From Gyrodactylus bullatarudis (taxonomy: Eukaryota; Platyhelminthes; Monogenea; Gyrodactylidea; Gyrodactylidae): DNA of 10,387 nt. Position numbers and translations under genes: made by a program. The stretch spans positions 1 through 10,387 of the forward strand of contig SSNU01002956.1 of NCBI GenBank assembly GCA_012064415.1, in the 5' to 3' direction. The notes beneath the pieces are model-generated. The model searched no databases. It was not told the DNA's origin and worked only from the letters and a program-made list of their open reading frames with translations. Shown piece by piece: positions 1-7,183 of this stretch; positions within the stretch are counted from its first letter, which is position 1, and every line of letters starts with the position of its first letter.

Positions 1-563
1 ACCAATAAGGTCTACCTTATTATTTGTTAAACTAGTATTTATTTGGCATGTATCACACTGATGAGTATGCCCGAAATAGAGATCTTTATTTGTGAAATAA
101 TCTGGCATCTTCTTATTTCATTAAATAAAATAATGTGTAGTTAAAATCATTAATTTAATTACCTTGACTTTGGTCTTGCTTTGCTTTAAAAAGAAACCGT
201 CATGCATTGCTGTCTGTGTGAACGAGTCAAGCATGCCATCTGATCTTTTTCTTATGGCCAAATCAGAATGATAAATTCCCAAGGCGTCAATATGGCCTAG
301 ACTGTAAACGCTTTCTCTCATATCCTTCAATTCCCCGAAAATGTTTCTCTTATTAAACATCTCTTTTGCCTTTGTAATTCAGAATAAGAATAGGAAATGT
401 AATCCAGTAAACTTGAATTTTTTTGATTCTTTAATAAATCAATTCATTTATTTTTAATAACAAGATTTTATTCAAATCCTGAGTGCAGTTAATAAACCGT
501 AACTAACCAAGCCTAACTTACAGATAAACATTCAATCTTGTATACTTTTTGATATAAATGCAT
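1..563 (-). CDS. Hypothetical multi-exon gene, 5' part, runs off left edge
   Basis: I do not recognise the product. Three exons can be read on the minus strand, all joined in phase 0. Exon 1 (563-522) starts at an ATG in good context (ACAACCATGC), encodes 14 residues and ends at a perfect donor, GTAAGT (521-516). Exon 2 (369-163) follows a pyrimidine-rich tract and AAAG, encodes 69 residues with an internal ATG at 360-358, and ends at the donor AAG|GTAATT. Exon 3 (111 or 108 to 1) is open to the edge for 36-37 codons after a 51-54 base AT-rich intron. The product is hydrophilic and mixed-charge, with no signal peptide or membrane segment. Exon 3 has a His/Cys cluster (GHTHQCDTCQ) that could bind metal, but one CxxC is not enough to name a domain. 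Exon 2 could instead begin at its own ATG. The consistent phases and protein-like composition support the model; the splice sites are predictions by eye. Confidence 0.42.
53..95 (+). ncRNA. Hammerhead-ribozyme-like fold (weak stem II)
   Basis: The plus strand has the hammerhead core CTGATGA (58-64) and GAAA (73-76). TCACA (53-57) just before the core pairs fully with TGTGA (91-95), giving a 5 bp stem I. A76-A80 pairs with T85-T89 (one G-U) as stem III, with loop GATC. A single U (90) sits at the cleavage position, preceded by the required U (89). Spacing matches a type I hammerhead exactly. Against it: stem II has only G65-C72 convincingly paired, U is a poor cleavage-site base, and the segment overlaps a candidate exon on the other strand. 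PLEs and related retroelements are known to carry such ribozymes. It may be a decayed ribozyme or a coincidence. Confidence 0.22.
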
Positions 564-1483
564 GGTTGTGTACCTCAGTGAAGATATCTCTTGTAAATAT
601 ATATACAAAAAATCTACATTATTCCTTATTATTAGATGGAGCTAATGGCTCTTATATTGATTTTTTGGAGTTCATTTTTATTCTGTAGAGAGTTTGGTTA
701 CCATCCAACAATCAAGTATTAATTATTCAGATACATTAGAATCATTAATTTAAAAAAAGGCAGATTAAAAAAATGTTTATACCCTGATATTTTAAGAGAA
801 TACTCATTAACAAGATTAACCATATCCTACTCATTTGATATAAATATTTATTTTTCGAATCAGCATGTTCAGGATAGAGCTAATCGAACATTGAAATTTG
901 AAAAGTGCTTATATAAAACTATATATTTTTGAGAAATTTCTTCTCATTAGCGAAAAAATTTTGTCAACCTCTTATTTTATGTGAGCAAAAATTCATAAAG
1001 ATAGACGATGCAAGGTTTGTTAGAAGAAAAGTGCTCATTTCGTGACGCACTCATCAGCTTTCACAATAGAAGTTTAATAGGGTTTAGTCGTACAGATCGA
1101 ATCAAGATAAATTTCTCTACATAATAAGATCAAAAATCGAAAAAAAACGTCCAAAAGATTATTTTTTGAATACTTGTCCTACCTAAAAGTATGATTATGA
1201 CAAGAAAAAACTGTTTCAAGAGTCAAAAACAGGGTGTTTGTTTTTTTCAAAACCAAATCTGTTGGAGAAGTGTATGTACTACGGCTTGGCACTTTCATGA
1301 CTAAGTAAAAATCGATAACGAATGAATGTTGGTGTAAATCTGTAGTCGTCAAAAAAGGTTTTCGCTTTTATGAATTTTACTCATACAAGATTTGTAATTA
1401 TTTAACTCAATGCAGGACTGAATAGGAAATGACAGTGTAGATACTGGTAAGTTAATCTTATTTCACTTTGAACAGCAATTTCT
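564..1483. other. AT-rich intergenic or intronic sequence, no gene supported
   Basis: I see no convincing gene here. The longest ATG-initiated open run I noted is 38 codons on the plus strand (1008-1124), with no recognisable motif. A hammerhead-like core lies on the minus strand at 1038-1057 (see findings). A CAGGGTGTTT string near 1230 resembles the ends of some DNA transposons, but I found no partner repeat. Confidence 0.5.
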
Positions 1484-1709
1484 TTAATCCTTTCTCCCAG
1501 TGTAAACTAACGAGAAACGATCTTCTTTAGTCCTTTTATACCATCCTTCCTGAGAAATCCATGATATTTCCCATGGAACTTTTGAATAAAATTCTGTTCT
1601 GAATTTTGATAAGTATTCCCAATTCAACAAATTCCTTTGAGATCACTTCTTTGTCCCGCCTATGATGAGATTTAGTAAATGATGTATTAATCCTTAGAGT
1701 CCCAGTGAG
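1484..1709 (-). pseudogene. Coding-like debris in two overlapping frames
   Basis: Two overlapping minus-strand frames both look more protein-like than their surroundings. One is open for 57 codons from 1709 to the stop at 1538-1536, starting without ATG after an in-frame TAA. The other ends at the stop 1486-1484 and is rich in W, Y, K and R. Just upstream (about 1710-1790) further short protein-like runs occur in other frames, interrupted by stops. This is what a frameshifted old gene or transposase looks like, but no family motif is visible and two overlapping AT-rich runs can arise by chance. No function is proposed. Confidence 0.25.
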
Positions 1710-1861
1710 TTATTCCTATCACAAATCATTTTAGCAACTCAATTTTATTCATCACCCAGAAAATAATAGGCCATTTATCAGTCAAATGTACTGCTCTTTA
1801 TAATTTATGTAGTGCATTTTTAATAATTTCAATTTTAGTGGTCTTTAAATTCTTTTGCAAA

Positions 1862-1867
1862 TTTATT
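1862..1867 (-). terminator. Poly(A) signal AATAAA
   Basis: AATAAA on the minus strand lies about 45 bases after the stop of the AT-hook ORF. The spacing suits a 3' end for that gene. The hexamer is common by chance in sequence this AT-rich, so it is supporting evidence only. Confidence 0.4.
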
Positions 1868-1909
1868 TATCAAAAAAAAATTTTATAATCAGATAATAAG
1901 AGTGTCAAA

Positions 1910-2127
1910 TTAAAATTTTTCGGCAATAGAAATAATTCTTTTCTTCTTGGGTCTTCCTTTTTTACTGATGCTTTTTATAGATGAAATTGAGCTACTTTTC
2001 AAGATATCAAGATCACAAAAATTGAAATCAGTTTTGAAAGCAATTTTTAAATTGGTATTCTTGAAAAAGTCTTTGATAAAATTGTCAATTATTTTTCCAT
2101 CGTCAATGATAGCTGCAATCATATGGC
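1910..2127 (-). CDS. Probable terminal exon with C-terminal AT-hook-like motif
   Basis: This minus-strand frame encodes about 71 residues, with an ATG at 2122-2120. Just before it is a TTTTCACAAG acceptor (exon from 2127, two bases before a complete codon). The middle is acidic and hydrophobic. The C-terminus contains KKGRPKKKR, close to the GRP-centred AT-hook that binds the minor groove of AT-rich DNA, so a nuclear or chromatin role is possible; one hook alone is weak evidence. A candidate upstream exon lies at 2444-2384: ATG, 20 codons plus one base, donor TCAAG|GTAAAA. Its phase fits this acceptor. A poly(A) signal follows about 45 bases after the stop. It could be an isolated exon, a small intact gene or a chance ORF; no family is recognised. 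Confidence 0.35.
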
Positions 2128-2873
2128 CTTGTGAAAATCAATGGATATCCATGGAATTTTATATTGTTCTTACTCAAATTGAATTTAATAAAGCTTTTTG
2201 AGATTTTTAAAATGGTGTATTCCACGCTTCTTTTAATTTAAGAATATGAAAGATATGACCACGAGAGATAAAGGAACACTTTGGCCTACTCATAAGTAGT
2301 CATAAAAATTGTTCTGGTGTAAGAACTTGTCGATTATAATTCTGATTCAACTAAGTCCCTAATAATTATTTTTCCTCTTTTACCTTGACTTCTTAAATGA
2401 AAACCAAATTTATATAGAAGAAGAAAATATTTCGTGATCAACATGCTACCAAGACTAAAATGTGCATTTACCAAAGAAATCAATATATTTATGCTATATC
2501 CAAATCAACACTGAAAAAGTGAGAGAGAGAGATTTCCCTTTTTTTTCAATTTGATTGATCCTTTGTGATCAAATTTCTAGATTAAACATGAAACATAATT
2601 CCCTACTGATGGAAGGAAAGGAAATCTACCCAAAAAACCTCAGGACATGCGTATAAAAATTATTCATTAGAATGAATTAAATCAAATTTCCCGAGATGAC
2701 AAGTGCGATTTCTCTTCGAATTTCTCAAATATTGCCTGTCTTAGGAATGGTTAAGGACGGCCTGGTCTTGGTTAATGATCGAAATAAGTTTTTCCGTTCT
2801 TGAATAAACCAAAGTACAGTCAATTTCACACATGATGTCTCGAGATAAATTAAATCTGGAATGAAAAACATCT
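2128..2873. other. AT-rich non-coding stretch with a possible small upstream exon
   Basis: The stretch is mostly AT-rich and without a supported gene. The only exon-like item is the candidate at 2444-2384 (minus strand) described with the AT-hook exon. A short GA repeat lies at 2521-2530. No RNA gene is visible. Confidence 0.45.
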
Positions 2874-3194
2874 TTATTTATACCTCTCTGCCCCAAAATA
2901 TTCGTCCAATGAGCATTGATTTTTCATTGACCAATCAGAATCAAGTATCAGAAACCAAATTATTTTTATCTGAAACACTTCAATACTCTCTAAAGATAAC
3001 CGGTTTTTGAATAATATCAAGTGTGATACACCATTGAAAAGAGTATTTTTTCCTTTTTCGAATGAGCTTAAAATTAATTTTGTACCTTTGCTAATAACTG
3101 GGATTAAATATCTTTTAAACCATGAGGAATTTTTAAAAACGAATAGCACCATCTGAAAGAGCGTTAAATTTAACGGGTGTTTGCCAAGTTTCAT
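2874..3194 (-). CDS. Unrecognised 106-codon ORF
   Basis: The ORF starts at an ATG (3194-3192) and ends at a TAA that overlaps an AATAAA hexamer (minus strand, 2878-2873). The product is about 106 residues, rich in F, L, I and K, with no signal peptide, clear membrane helix, cysteine pattern or catalytic motif. An ORF this long is near what chance allows in 10 kb of AT-rich DNA, so it may not be a gene. A decayed transposon fragment or an exon of a minus-strand gene are alternatives. Confidence 0.2.
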   Translation of the reverse strand: MKLGKHPLNLTLFQMVLFVFKNSSWFKRYLIPVISKGTKLILSSFEKGKNTLFNGVSHLILFKNRLSLESIEVFQIKIIWFLILDSDWSMKNQCSLDEYFGAERYK

Positions 3195-3606
3195 TTAAGA
3201 ATTTCAAAATCGTCACTATTAATTATTGAAATAAATTAGTATCAGAAATCGATGATAAATTCGAATCTAAATTGAAAGCATATCCAGCTTAAAGTAAGAA
3301 GGATCTAGACAGTCCCCCCTCTGACATGAGAGAAAACCCAAGGTTAAAAAAACATACAAATGTGTGAATAAACAATCACAAGTTGTGAAATGCTTATTTG
3401 CGATTTTCGTAAAAATCATAGATTCCCAACTTCATATTTTCAACTTTTATATGCAATACAATATGCAATAACAATATTGAGAAAAATAGTATTGCAAGCT
3501 GCAATAATCGCTTTTTAAAACAAAATTTTTCTATCTAAGATTACTGCGAATTTTTTTATAATGCATTCAGCTAAAAAAACACAAATTCAATCGTTAATCT
3601 TAATAA
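3195..3606. other. AT-rich non-coding stretch with a dispersed repeat fragment
   Basis: No gene is supported. The segment 3409-3435 repeats, with 24 of 27 bases identical, at 6166-6192, just outside the inverted repeat. This marks it as a fragment of a dispersed repeat. Confidence 0.5.
3409..3435 (+). repeat. Direct repeat copy 1 (partner 6166-6192)
   Basis: These 27 bases match 6166-6192 in the same orientation with three mismatches. Weaker similarity continues to the left after an 8-base gap. The copy is probably a fragment of the repeat family that also includes sequence flanking the right arm of the inverted repeat. Confidence 0.55.
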
Positions 3607-3909
3607 GTAACATTATGCCTAAAAATGTGGACTTACTTTGACAGTGTTACAGGTACCTATTTACTTTCATTTTTAGCTGACAAAGTTCAATGTAAATTAT
3701 GCCAAAAGGATGTCGCAAAGCCAAACAGAGGCTCGACTGGCATGTGGAACCATTTACAAAGGAACCACAATGCTATTTTCGAAAATATCAAGAGTAGCAA
3801 GAAAGTTGTTGCTTGTACACAACTCTACTCAAAGTTGAACTATCTCTTTGACATTTCCATGGCTCTGGCGACTACAACGACATCCATGAGAGCAATGACT
3901 AACAGATAG
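3607..3909 (+). pseudogene. Orphan BED-type zinc finger, likely hAT transposase N-terminus
   Basis: The open frame runs from 3607; its first ATG is at 3625. Counting from that ATG, the product is 94 residues. It has a BED-type finger: aromatic W2 and F5, cysteines C23 and C26 (CKLC), and histidines H43 and H48 (HLQRNH). BED fingers bind DNA and are typical of hAT transposases and genes derived from them. The frame stops about 45 residues after the finger, and no RNase-H-like transposase core or hAT dimerisation region is visible downstream. This is therefore a fragment, an exon with its partners out of sight, or a degenerate copy. An ATG at 3615 reads into the finger only after a small indel in the A5 run at 3621-3625, a likely frameshift site. 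I judge the finger secure and the gene status uncertain. Confidence 0.7.
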
Positions 3910-4528
3910 ATAACAAGTTAAATAATTAATTTTCCATCGAAAATTTGTTTTTCTTTACCCGACTACTATCGAATAGAAAAATTTTGATCTTTCTCCAGTA
4001 GTTGAAAATTGGAAGATTATATTTTGATTCTTATTTTTATATGTCAACCAAGCTAGCGTCCTCAGAGACCTGGCGAAATATAACGTTGATCACTAGAAAA
4101 TGCGTCTGTTGTCTCTAACCTTCTCCCACGAGTTCAGAACCCAATATAGTAAAGAATTTTGACGAAGTTCGACAACATTATCGTTCAAATTTTATTTTGA
4201 ATTTACGGTCAAAATATTTCTTTTATATTCAAACAAATATGTTTTCAAAATTTAATTCTAAGTTTCCGCGAAACATGGAATTTGTTTATGACTGCTTGTA
4301 AGAATTTGGGTTTTATTTTGGCCTAAGATAGGCCAGTTCTTATTTTTAATTTTTTCTCTTTATTTTTACCATATCTAGGTATCAATTTTCTCAAATTTTT
4401 CTCATTTCGTCCAACTCTAGTGGATATCATTAACCCTATGTCGATAATTACAATCAAGTGTTAAAATCTTGCACTATATAGTATACCCTGTTATATCTAA
4501 TATAATATACGAGTTTTAATTTTTGTAG
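3910..4528. other. AT-rich stretch with a small GC-richer island
   Basis: No gene is supported. A slightly GC-richer island at about 4040-4145 holds short open runs in two frames (one ATG-initiated, 4041-4118, 25 codons), and a donor-like GTAAGA lies near 4298. These may be remnants of a transposon linked to the BED finger upstream, but no motif shows it. Confidence 0.4.
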
Positions 4529-4746
4529 TAAAATTTTTCCTGAAAATTGTCTCAAATGTTAATAAAGGCTACAATCTCAGGAATGCCTGTTATGAGGACA
4601 ATTTCATAGCTCCTCACTTTGAACTTTTACAAAAAAAATTCACTCTCCAAGAATGTGACAGTCTTAATGATCTTAAATCTATAATTTCTCATATAAGATC
4701 TAAAATTGACTATTCAAAATCCCTTCTTTTCCCCCACCTTCATTAA
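4529..4746 (+). CDS. Exon-like open segment without ATG, unrecognised
   Basis: After an acceptor-like tract (TTTTTGTAG, AG at 4527-4528) one frame stays open for about 70 codons to TAA at 4744-4746. From about 4561 the product looks protein-like: mixed-charge, with two cysteines, and a Leu/Ile/Lys pattern in the second half that suggests a helix. There is no in-frame ATG, so it would have to be an internal or terminal exon. The family is not recognised. It may belong with the exon-like segment at 5107-5257 or with the BED fragment, but I cannot connect them with a clear donor. It could also be chance or part of a decayed element. Confidence 0.3.
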
Positions 4747-5083
4747 TCTTATCTTTTTGATCGAATATTTATTTGAAAATATCATGGAATTTCAGTATCT
4801 GACTTTTCGACTGCTCCTAACTTAAGTTGAGGAAATAGTGAAGTTTGACTATTTATGAGCCAACACTGCAGATTTCCCAATGACGAGGTCGATCTGTTAT
4901 TTTAACTATTCAAAATTTATTATTTTGTGATAATTTATTTATAATAATGATTTTCTTTTGAATTTAATAAATGTATAATTTCAAAGAAAAAAAAGCATAC
5001 CAGAAGATTATACGACACTGGCCTTTGATGATGTTTGATTTTGATTTTGAGTTTAATTTCAAGTTGAGCAATAATTCTTCATC
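4747..5083. other. AT-rich stretch, no gene supported
   Basis: A TTTCAG acceptor-like site near 4790 is followed only by short open runs broken by stops. Nothing else is recognised. Confidence 0.4.
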
Positions 5084-5103
5084 TTATTATTATTATTATT
5101 ATT
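5084..5103 (+). repeat. (TTA)n microsatellite
   Basis: Six TTA units plus two bases. The repeat directly precedes the TAG acceptor of the exon-like segment at 5107 and would serve as its pyrimidine-rich tract. Confidence 0.85.
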
Positions 5104-5106
5104 TAG

Positions 5107-5257
5107 AGATGCATCCGAAAACGAAGCCAGCTCATACAATATTTCTAGTCCCCTGCCAGTTTGTGGCGAACTTTGCCCTGGTGATAAAGACGACAATCAA
5201 GATAATGTAAAAATCGTTGTCATCAATGAGAAGGAAAAGAAGAAAAAAAACTTTTGA
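5107..5257 (+). CDS. Probable terminal exon, acidic then Lys-rich C-terminus
   Basis: After the (TTA)n tract and TTTAG, one frame is open for 49 codons to TGA at 5255-5257 and is GC-richer than its flanks. The product begins with an acidic, Ser/Asn-rich part, has two cysteines (VCGELC), a DKDDNQDN acidic stretch, and ends in a hydrophobic then Lys-rich tail (KEKKKK). It has no ATG, so it would be the last exon of a plus-strand gene. An ATG-initiated frame also crosses this region (4971-5210), but it reads through the microsatellite as polytyrosine and looks less natural. AATAAA follows six bases after the stop. The family is not recognised and the upstream exons are not identified. Confidence 0.4.
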
Positions 5258-5262
5258 TTTAA

Positions 5263-5268
5263 AATAAA
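5263..5268 (+). terminator. Poly(A) signal AATAAA
   Basis: AATAAA begins six bases after the TGA of the exon-like segment at 5107-5257, consistent with a short 3' UTR. Chance occurrence is possible in AT-rich DNA. Confidence 0.4.
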
Positions 5269-5644
5269 TTAAATTTCATTTGTAAAAGTTAATTTCTTGA
5301 TATAAAAGAAAATTGACTAATGTTATTTAAATAGGTTGTATCAGATTAAAAACTACATTTGAACTATTATCATCTATCAAGTGTAGAAATTTGAGCTATC
5401 AGGATAAATTCAAATCAAAACAGATATTCTATCATAGATTAAGGATTACTATCAACTGGTAGCTAATTTAAATTCAAAAAAAATTAAATCCAATTTAATA
5501 ATTATTACATTAAGTTAAACGAAATTATTAAAAGATAATTGTAAATTTTCAGACGAATTATGAGCTATTGTATTGCTGCAAAAAGCTGACCCTAATATTT
5601 ATTAGCTGTATTTTCACGATAAAAAAACCAGAAATTAAAAAAAT
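5269..5644. other. AT-rich non-coding stretch
   Basis: I see no ORF, RNA gene or clear repeat here. The left boundary of the inverted repeat is uncertain and may reach into the last bases. Confidence 0.5.
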
Positions 5645-5859
5645 AAATCTTGTATTAAAATTATGGCACATTTCATAACTCAAGCTAGCGACAAATTCCT
5701 ATTTTTTTAAACTTGAGTTGAAATTTTTCGCTAATTTCAAGGGCAGAGAAAAATCAAATGTTATTTTTAAGGATCATCATTAGACAAAGAAAATATTATT
5801 CATTTTTTGAAAAACCAGACCATTTACGTGCAAAAGTCTATTTTCTAATTTTCGATCAC
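5645..5859 (+). repeat. Inverted repeat, left arm
   Basis: Left arm of an imperfect inverted repeat of about 450 bp. Its best part, about 5701-5800, pairs with the reverse complement of about 5940-6045 with scattered mismatches and a few small gaps. The inner end is GATCAC at 5854-5859. In plus orientation 5731-5790 also aligns without gaps to 8202-8261, just 5' of the PLE reading frame; 36 of the last 44 bases match by eye. The outer boundary (5645) is approximate. Confidence 0.7.
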
Positions 5860-5888
5860 TTTTACTGCTTGAGAATTGATAAACTAGG

Positions 5889-6100
5889 GTGATCCAAGAT
5901 CATTTCAAAATGACGGGACTTTTCAAAATAATGAATATGAGTAAATATTCTCTCTGTCTAATGATTATCCTGAAAAATAACATTTAATTCCTCTCAGACC
6001 TTGAAATCAACTAGAAATTTTCAACTCAAAGTTTAAAAAAATTTAAAAATCCCGCCATCTCGAATTTTAAAGTGTCTCTGATATTTTTTTTAAATGTGTA
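5889..6100 (-). repeat. Inverted repeat, right arm
   Basis: Right arm of the same inverted repeat, in opposite orientation, with its inner end GTGATC at 5889-5894. The unpaired loop between arms is about 29 bases (5860-5888). Read on the minus strand it contains a TTATTTTTCAG tract matching the acceptor-like tract before the PLE, and it aligns with 8201-8262 at roughly three quarters identity by eye. The outer boundary is approximate. Confidence 0.7.
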
Positions 6101-6165
6101 CATTTTGAATCAGTTACCAAAAGTCTTTCAAAAATTTTGATACCTTGATGAAAAATGAGATATTT

Positions 6166-6192
6166 GTAAAAATCATGAATTCCCAAATTCAT
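6166..6192 (+). repeat. Direct repeat copy 2 (partner 3409-3435)
   Basis: Matches 3409-3435 at 24 of 27 bases in the same orientation. It lies just outside the right arm of the inverted repeat, which suggests that the dispersed repeat family extends beyond the arm. Confidence 0.55.
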
Positions 6193-6204
6193 CGAGAAGT
6201 TTTT

Positions 6205-6210
6205 TTTATT
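6205..6210 (-). terminator. Poly(A) signal AATAAA
   Basis: AATAAA on the minus strand about 60 bases after the stop codon of the secreted-protein gene, a normal distance for a short animal 3' UTR. Confidence 0.5.
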
Positions 6211-6269
6211 TTTTAAAAATTATTGCCAAAGTCATCATACAGATTTATGGTATTTATACTATCATAAGT

Positions 6270-6599
6270 TTACTTCGTAATTTCTAACGTTTCTGAGGTA
6301 ATGAAATCTTCGTTCTTGTCACAATCAAAGTCACAATCTTGCCTTAGGTCAGCATCACATTTGAGCATACATTTTGTTGAAATTCCAAGTAGATCCTTGG
6401 TAACATCATTAAGAATGTAGTCATCTTTCATGCATTTTACATAGCAAGTATTGGGGCAACTCTCAAAACTTCTGAATTCTTTCAAGAAGGTTGCTTTGGT
6501 GATCTCCTTTGAACGGGATACATAGTCCAATACTTGCTCCCTGTTACATCCAAATATTTTGCATTGAAATACAAGAAGAAATGCTATAAAACTTCTCAT
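6270..6599 (-). CDS. Small secreted cysteine-rich protein, unrecognised
   Basis: I choose the ATG at 6599-6597 (context AAAAATGAG), giving 109 residues; the open frame extends nine codons further upstream but has no ATG there. The N-terminus is a typical signal peptide: M-R, then a hydrophobic core (SFIAFLLVF), with cleavage plausible near residues 17-18. The mature part is acidic and has eight cysteines in repeated CX3C spacing: C18, C48-x3-C52-x3-C56, then x20, C77-x3-C81-x7-C89-x3-C93. Such spacing puts cysteines on one face of helices and is seen in several unrelated helical disulfide-rich secreted proteins. I cannot assign a family. The 118-codon open frame, signal peptide, cysteine pattern and downstream poly(A) signal together make a real gene likely. 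It appears intronless, though a 5' non-coding exon is possible. Confidence 0.68.
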   Translation of the reverse strand: MRSFIAFLLVFQCKIFGCNREQVLDYVSRSKEITKATFLKEFRSFESCPNTCYVKCMKDDYILNDVTKDLLGISTKCMLKCDADLRQDCDFDCDKNEDFITSETLEITK

Positions 6600-6626
6600 T
6601 TTTTTGAAAAAAGAGCAGATGTTCAC

Positions 6627-7183
6627 TGAAAGCTTGATAGTATTTTGAATACTCCAGACAGGAGGAACAAATTTCAGAGAATTATTTTAATTTTTCAATG
6701 TATCATAGTGACAACCGAGAGAAAATTATTTCTTCACAGCTTGATAAGAGTATTGTGATATGTTACTAGAAGAATTATAATGGTGTAGCTTAGTTACACA
6801 GCATACTGATCAAGATGCAATCATGAATTAGAAATTAGATAAACTATACTAATCGTTACTTAATTCGTTGGAAGGATCTAATATGATACATGATATGTAT
6901 ATATATTTATATATTCAGTATATTCAGTGTTCACAATCACGAAAAATATTGTTAAATCAGGAGAAGATTTCCAAAAATATGGCAGAGTAAACATGAATAA
7001 TGTTCATTGAACATAGATATTATCTACCCGATTTAATTTACCAAAGTTAAAATATTAAAATTACAAAACTACTTCCAAGCAGTTACCTGAAAATAAAATG
7101 CATAAATATTATAAAGGTATATTGAAAATTTTCAATTTGGAAATTTAATAAACAAAGGAACTTTTAAATGCTCTTTAATATTT
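6627..7183. other. AT-rich stretch upstream of the secreted-protein gene
   Basis: No gene is supported. On the minus strand just upstream of the gene, TTTCAGTG near 6620-6630 resembles an arthropod-type initiator (TCAGT), with a weak TATTCAAA about 25 bases before it; both are low-information matches. A TA-rich simple-sequence tract with two TATATTCAG copies lies at about 6895-6930. Confidence 0.4.

Noticed and set aside
1947..2201. Plus-strand ORF of 84 codons.
   Set aside because: It begins with TTG rather than ATG, overlaps the better-supported minus-strand AT-hook ORF, and is a hydrophobic low-complexity shadow.
2874..2886. TATAAATA on the minus strand, considered as a TATA box.
   Set aside because: It overlaps the stop of the 2874-3194 ORF, has no initiator at the right distance, and such strings are expected by chance here.
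4971..5210. ATG-initiated plus-strand ORF of 79 codons with a polytyrosine run.
   Set aside because: The polytyrosine is the (TTA)n microsatellite, and another frame from 5107 looks more like coding sequence.
6270..6599. Assignment of the secreted protein to the insect odorant-binding protein family because of a CX3C pair.
   Set aside because: The remaining spacing (x20, x3, x7, x3) and the number of cysteines do not fit the six-cysteine odorant-binding pattern.
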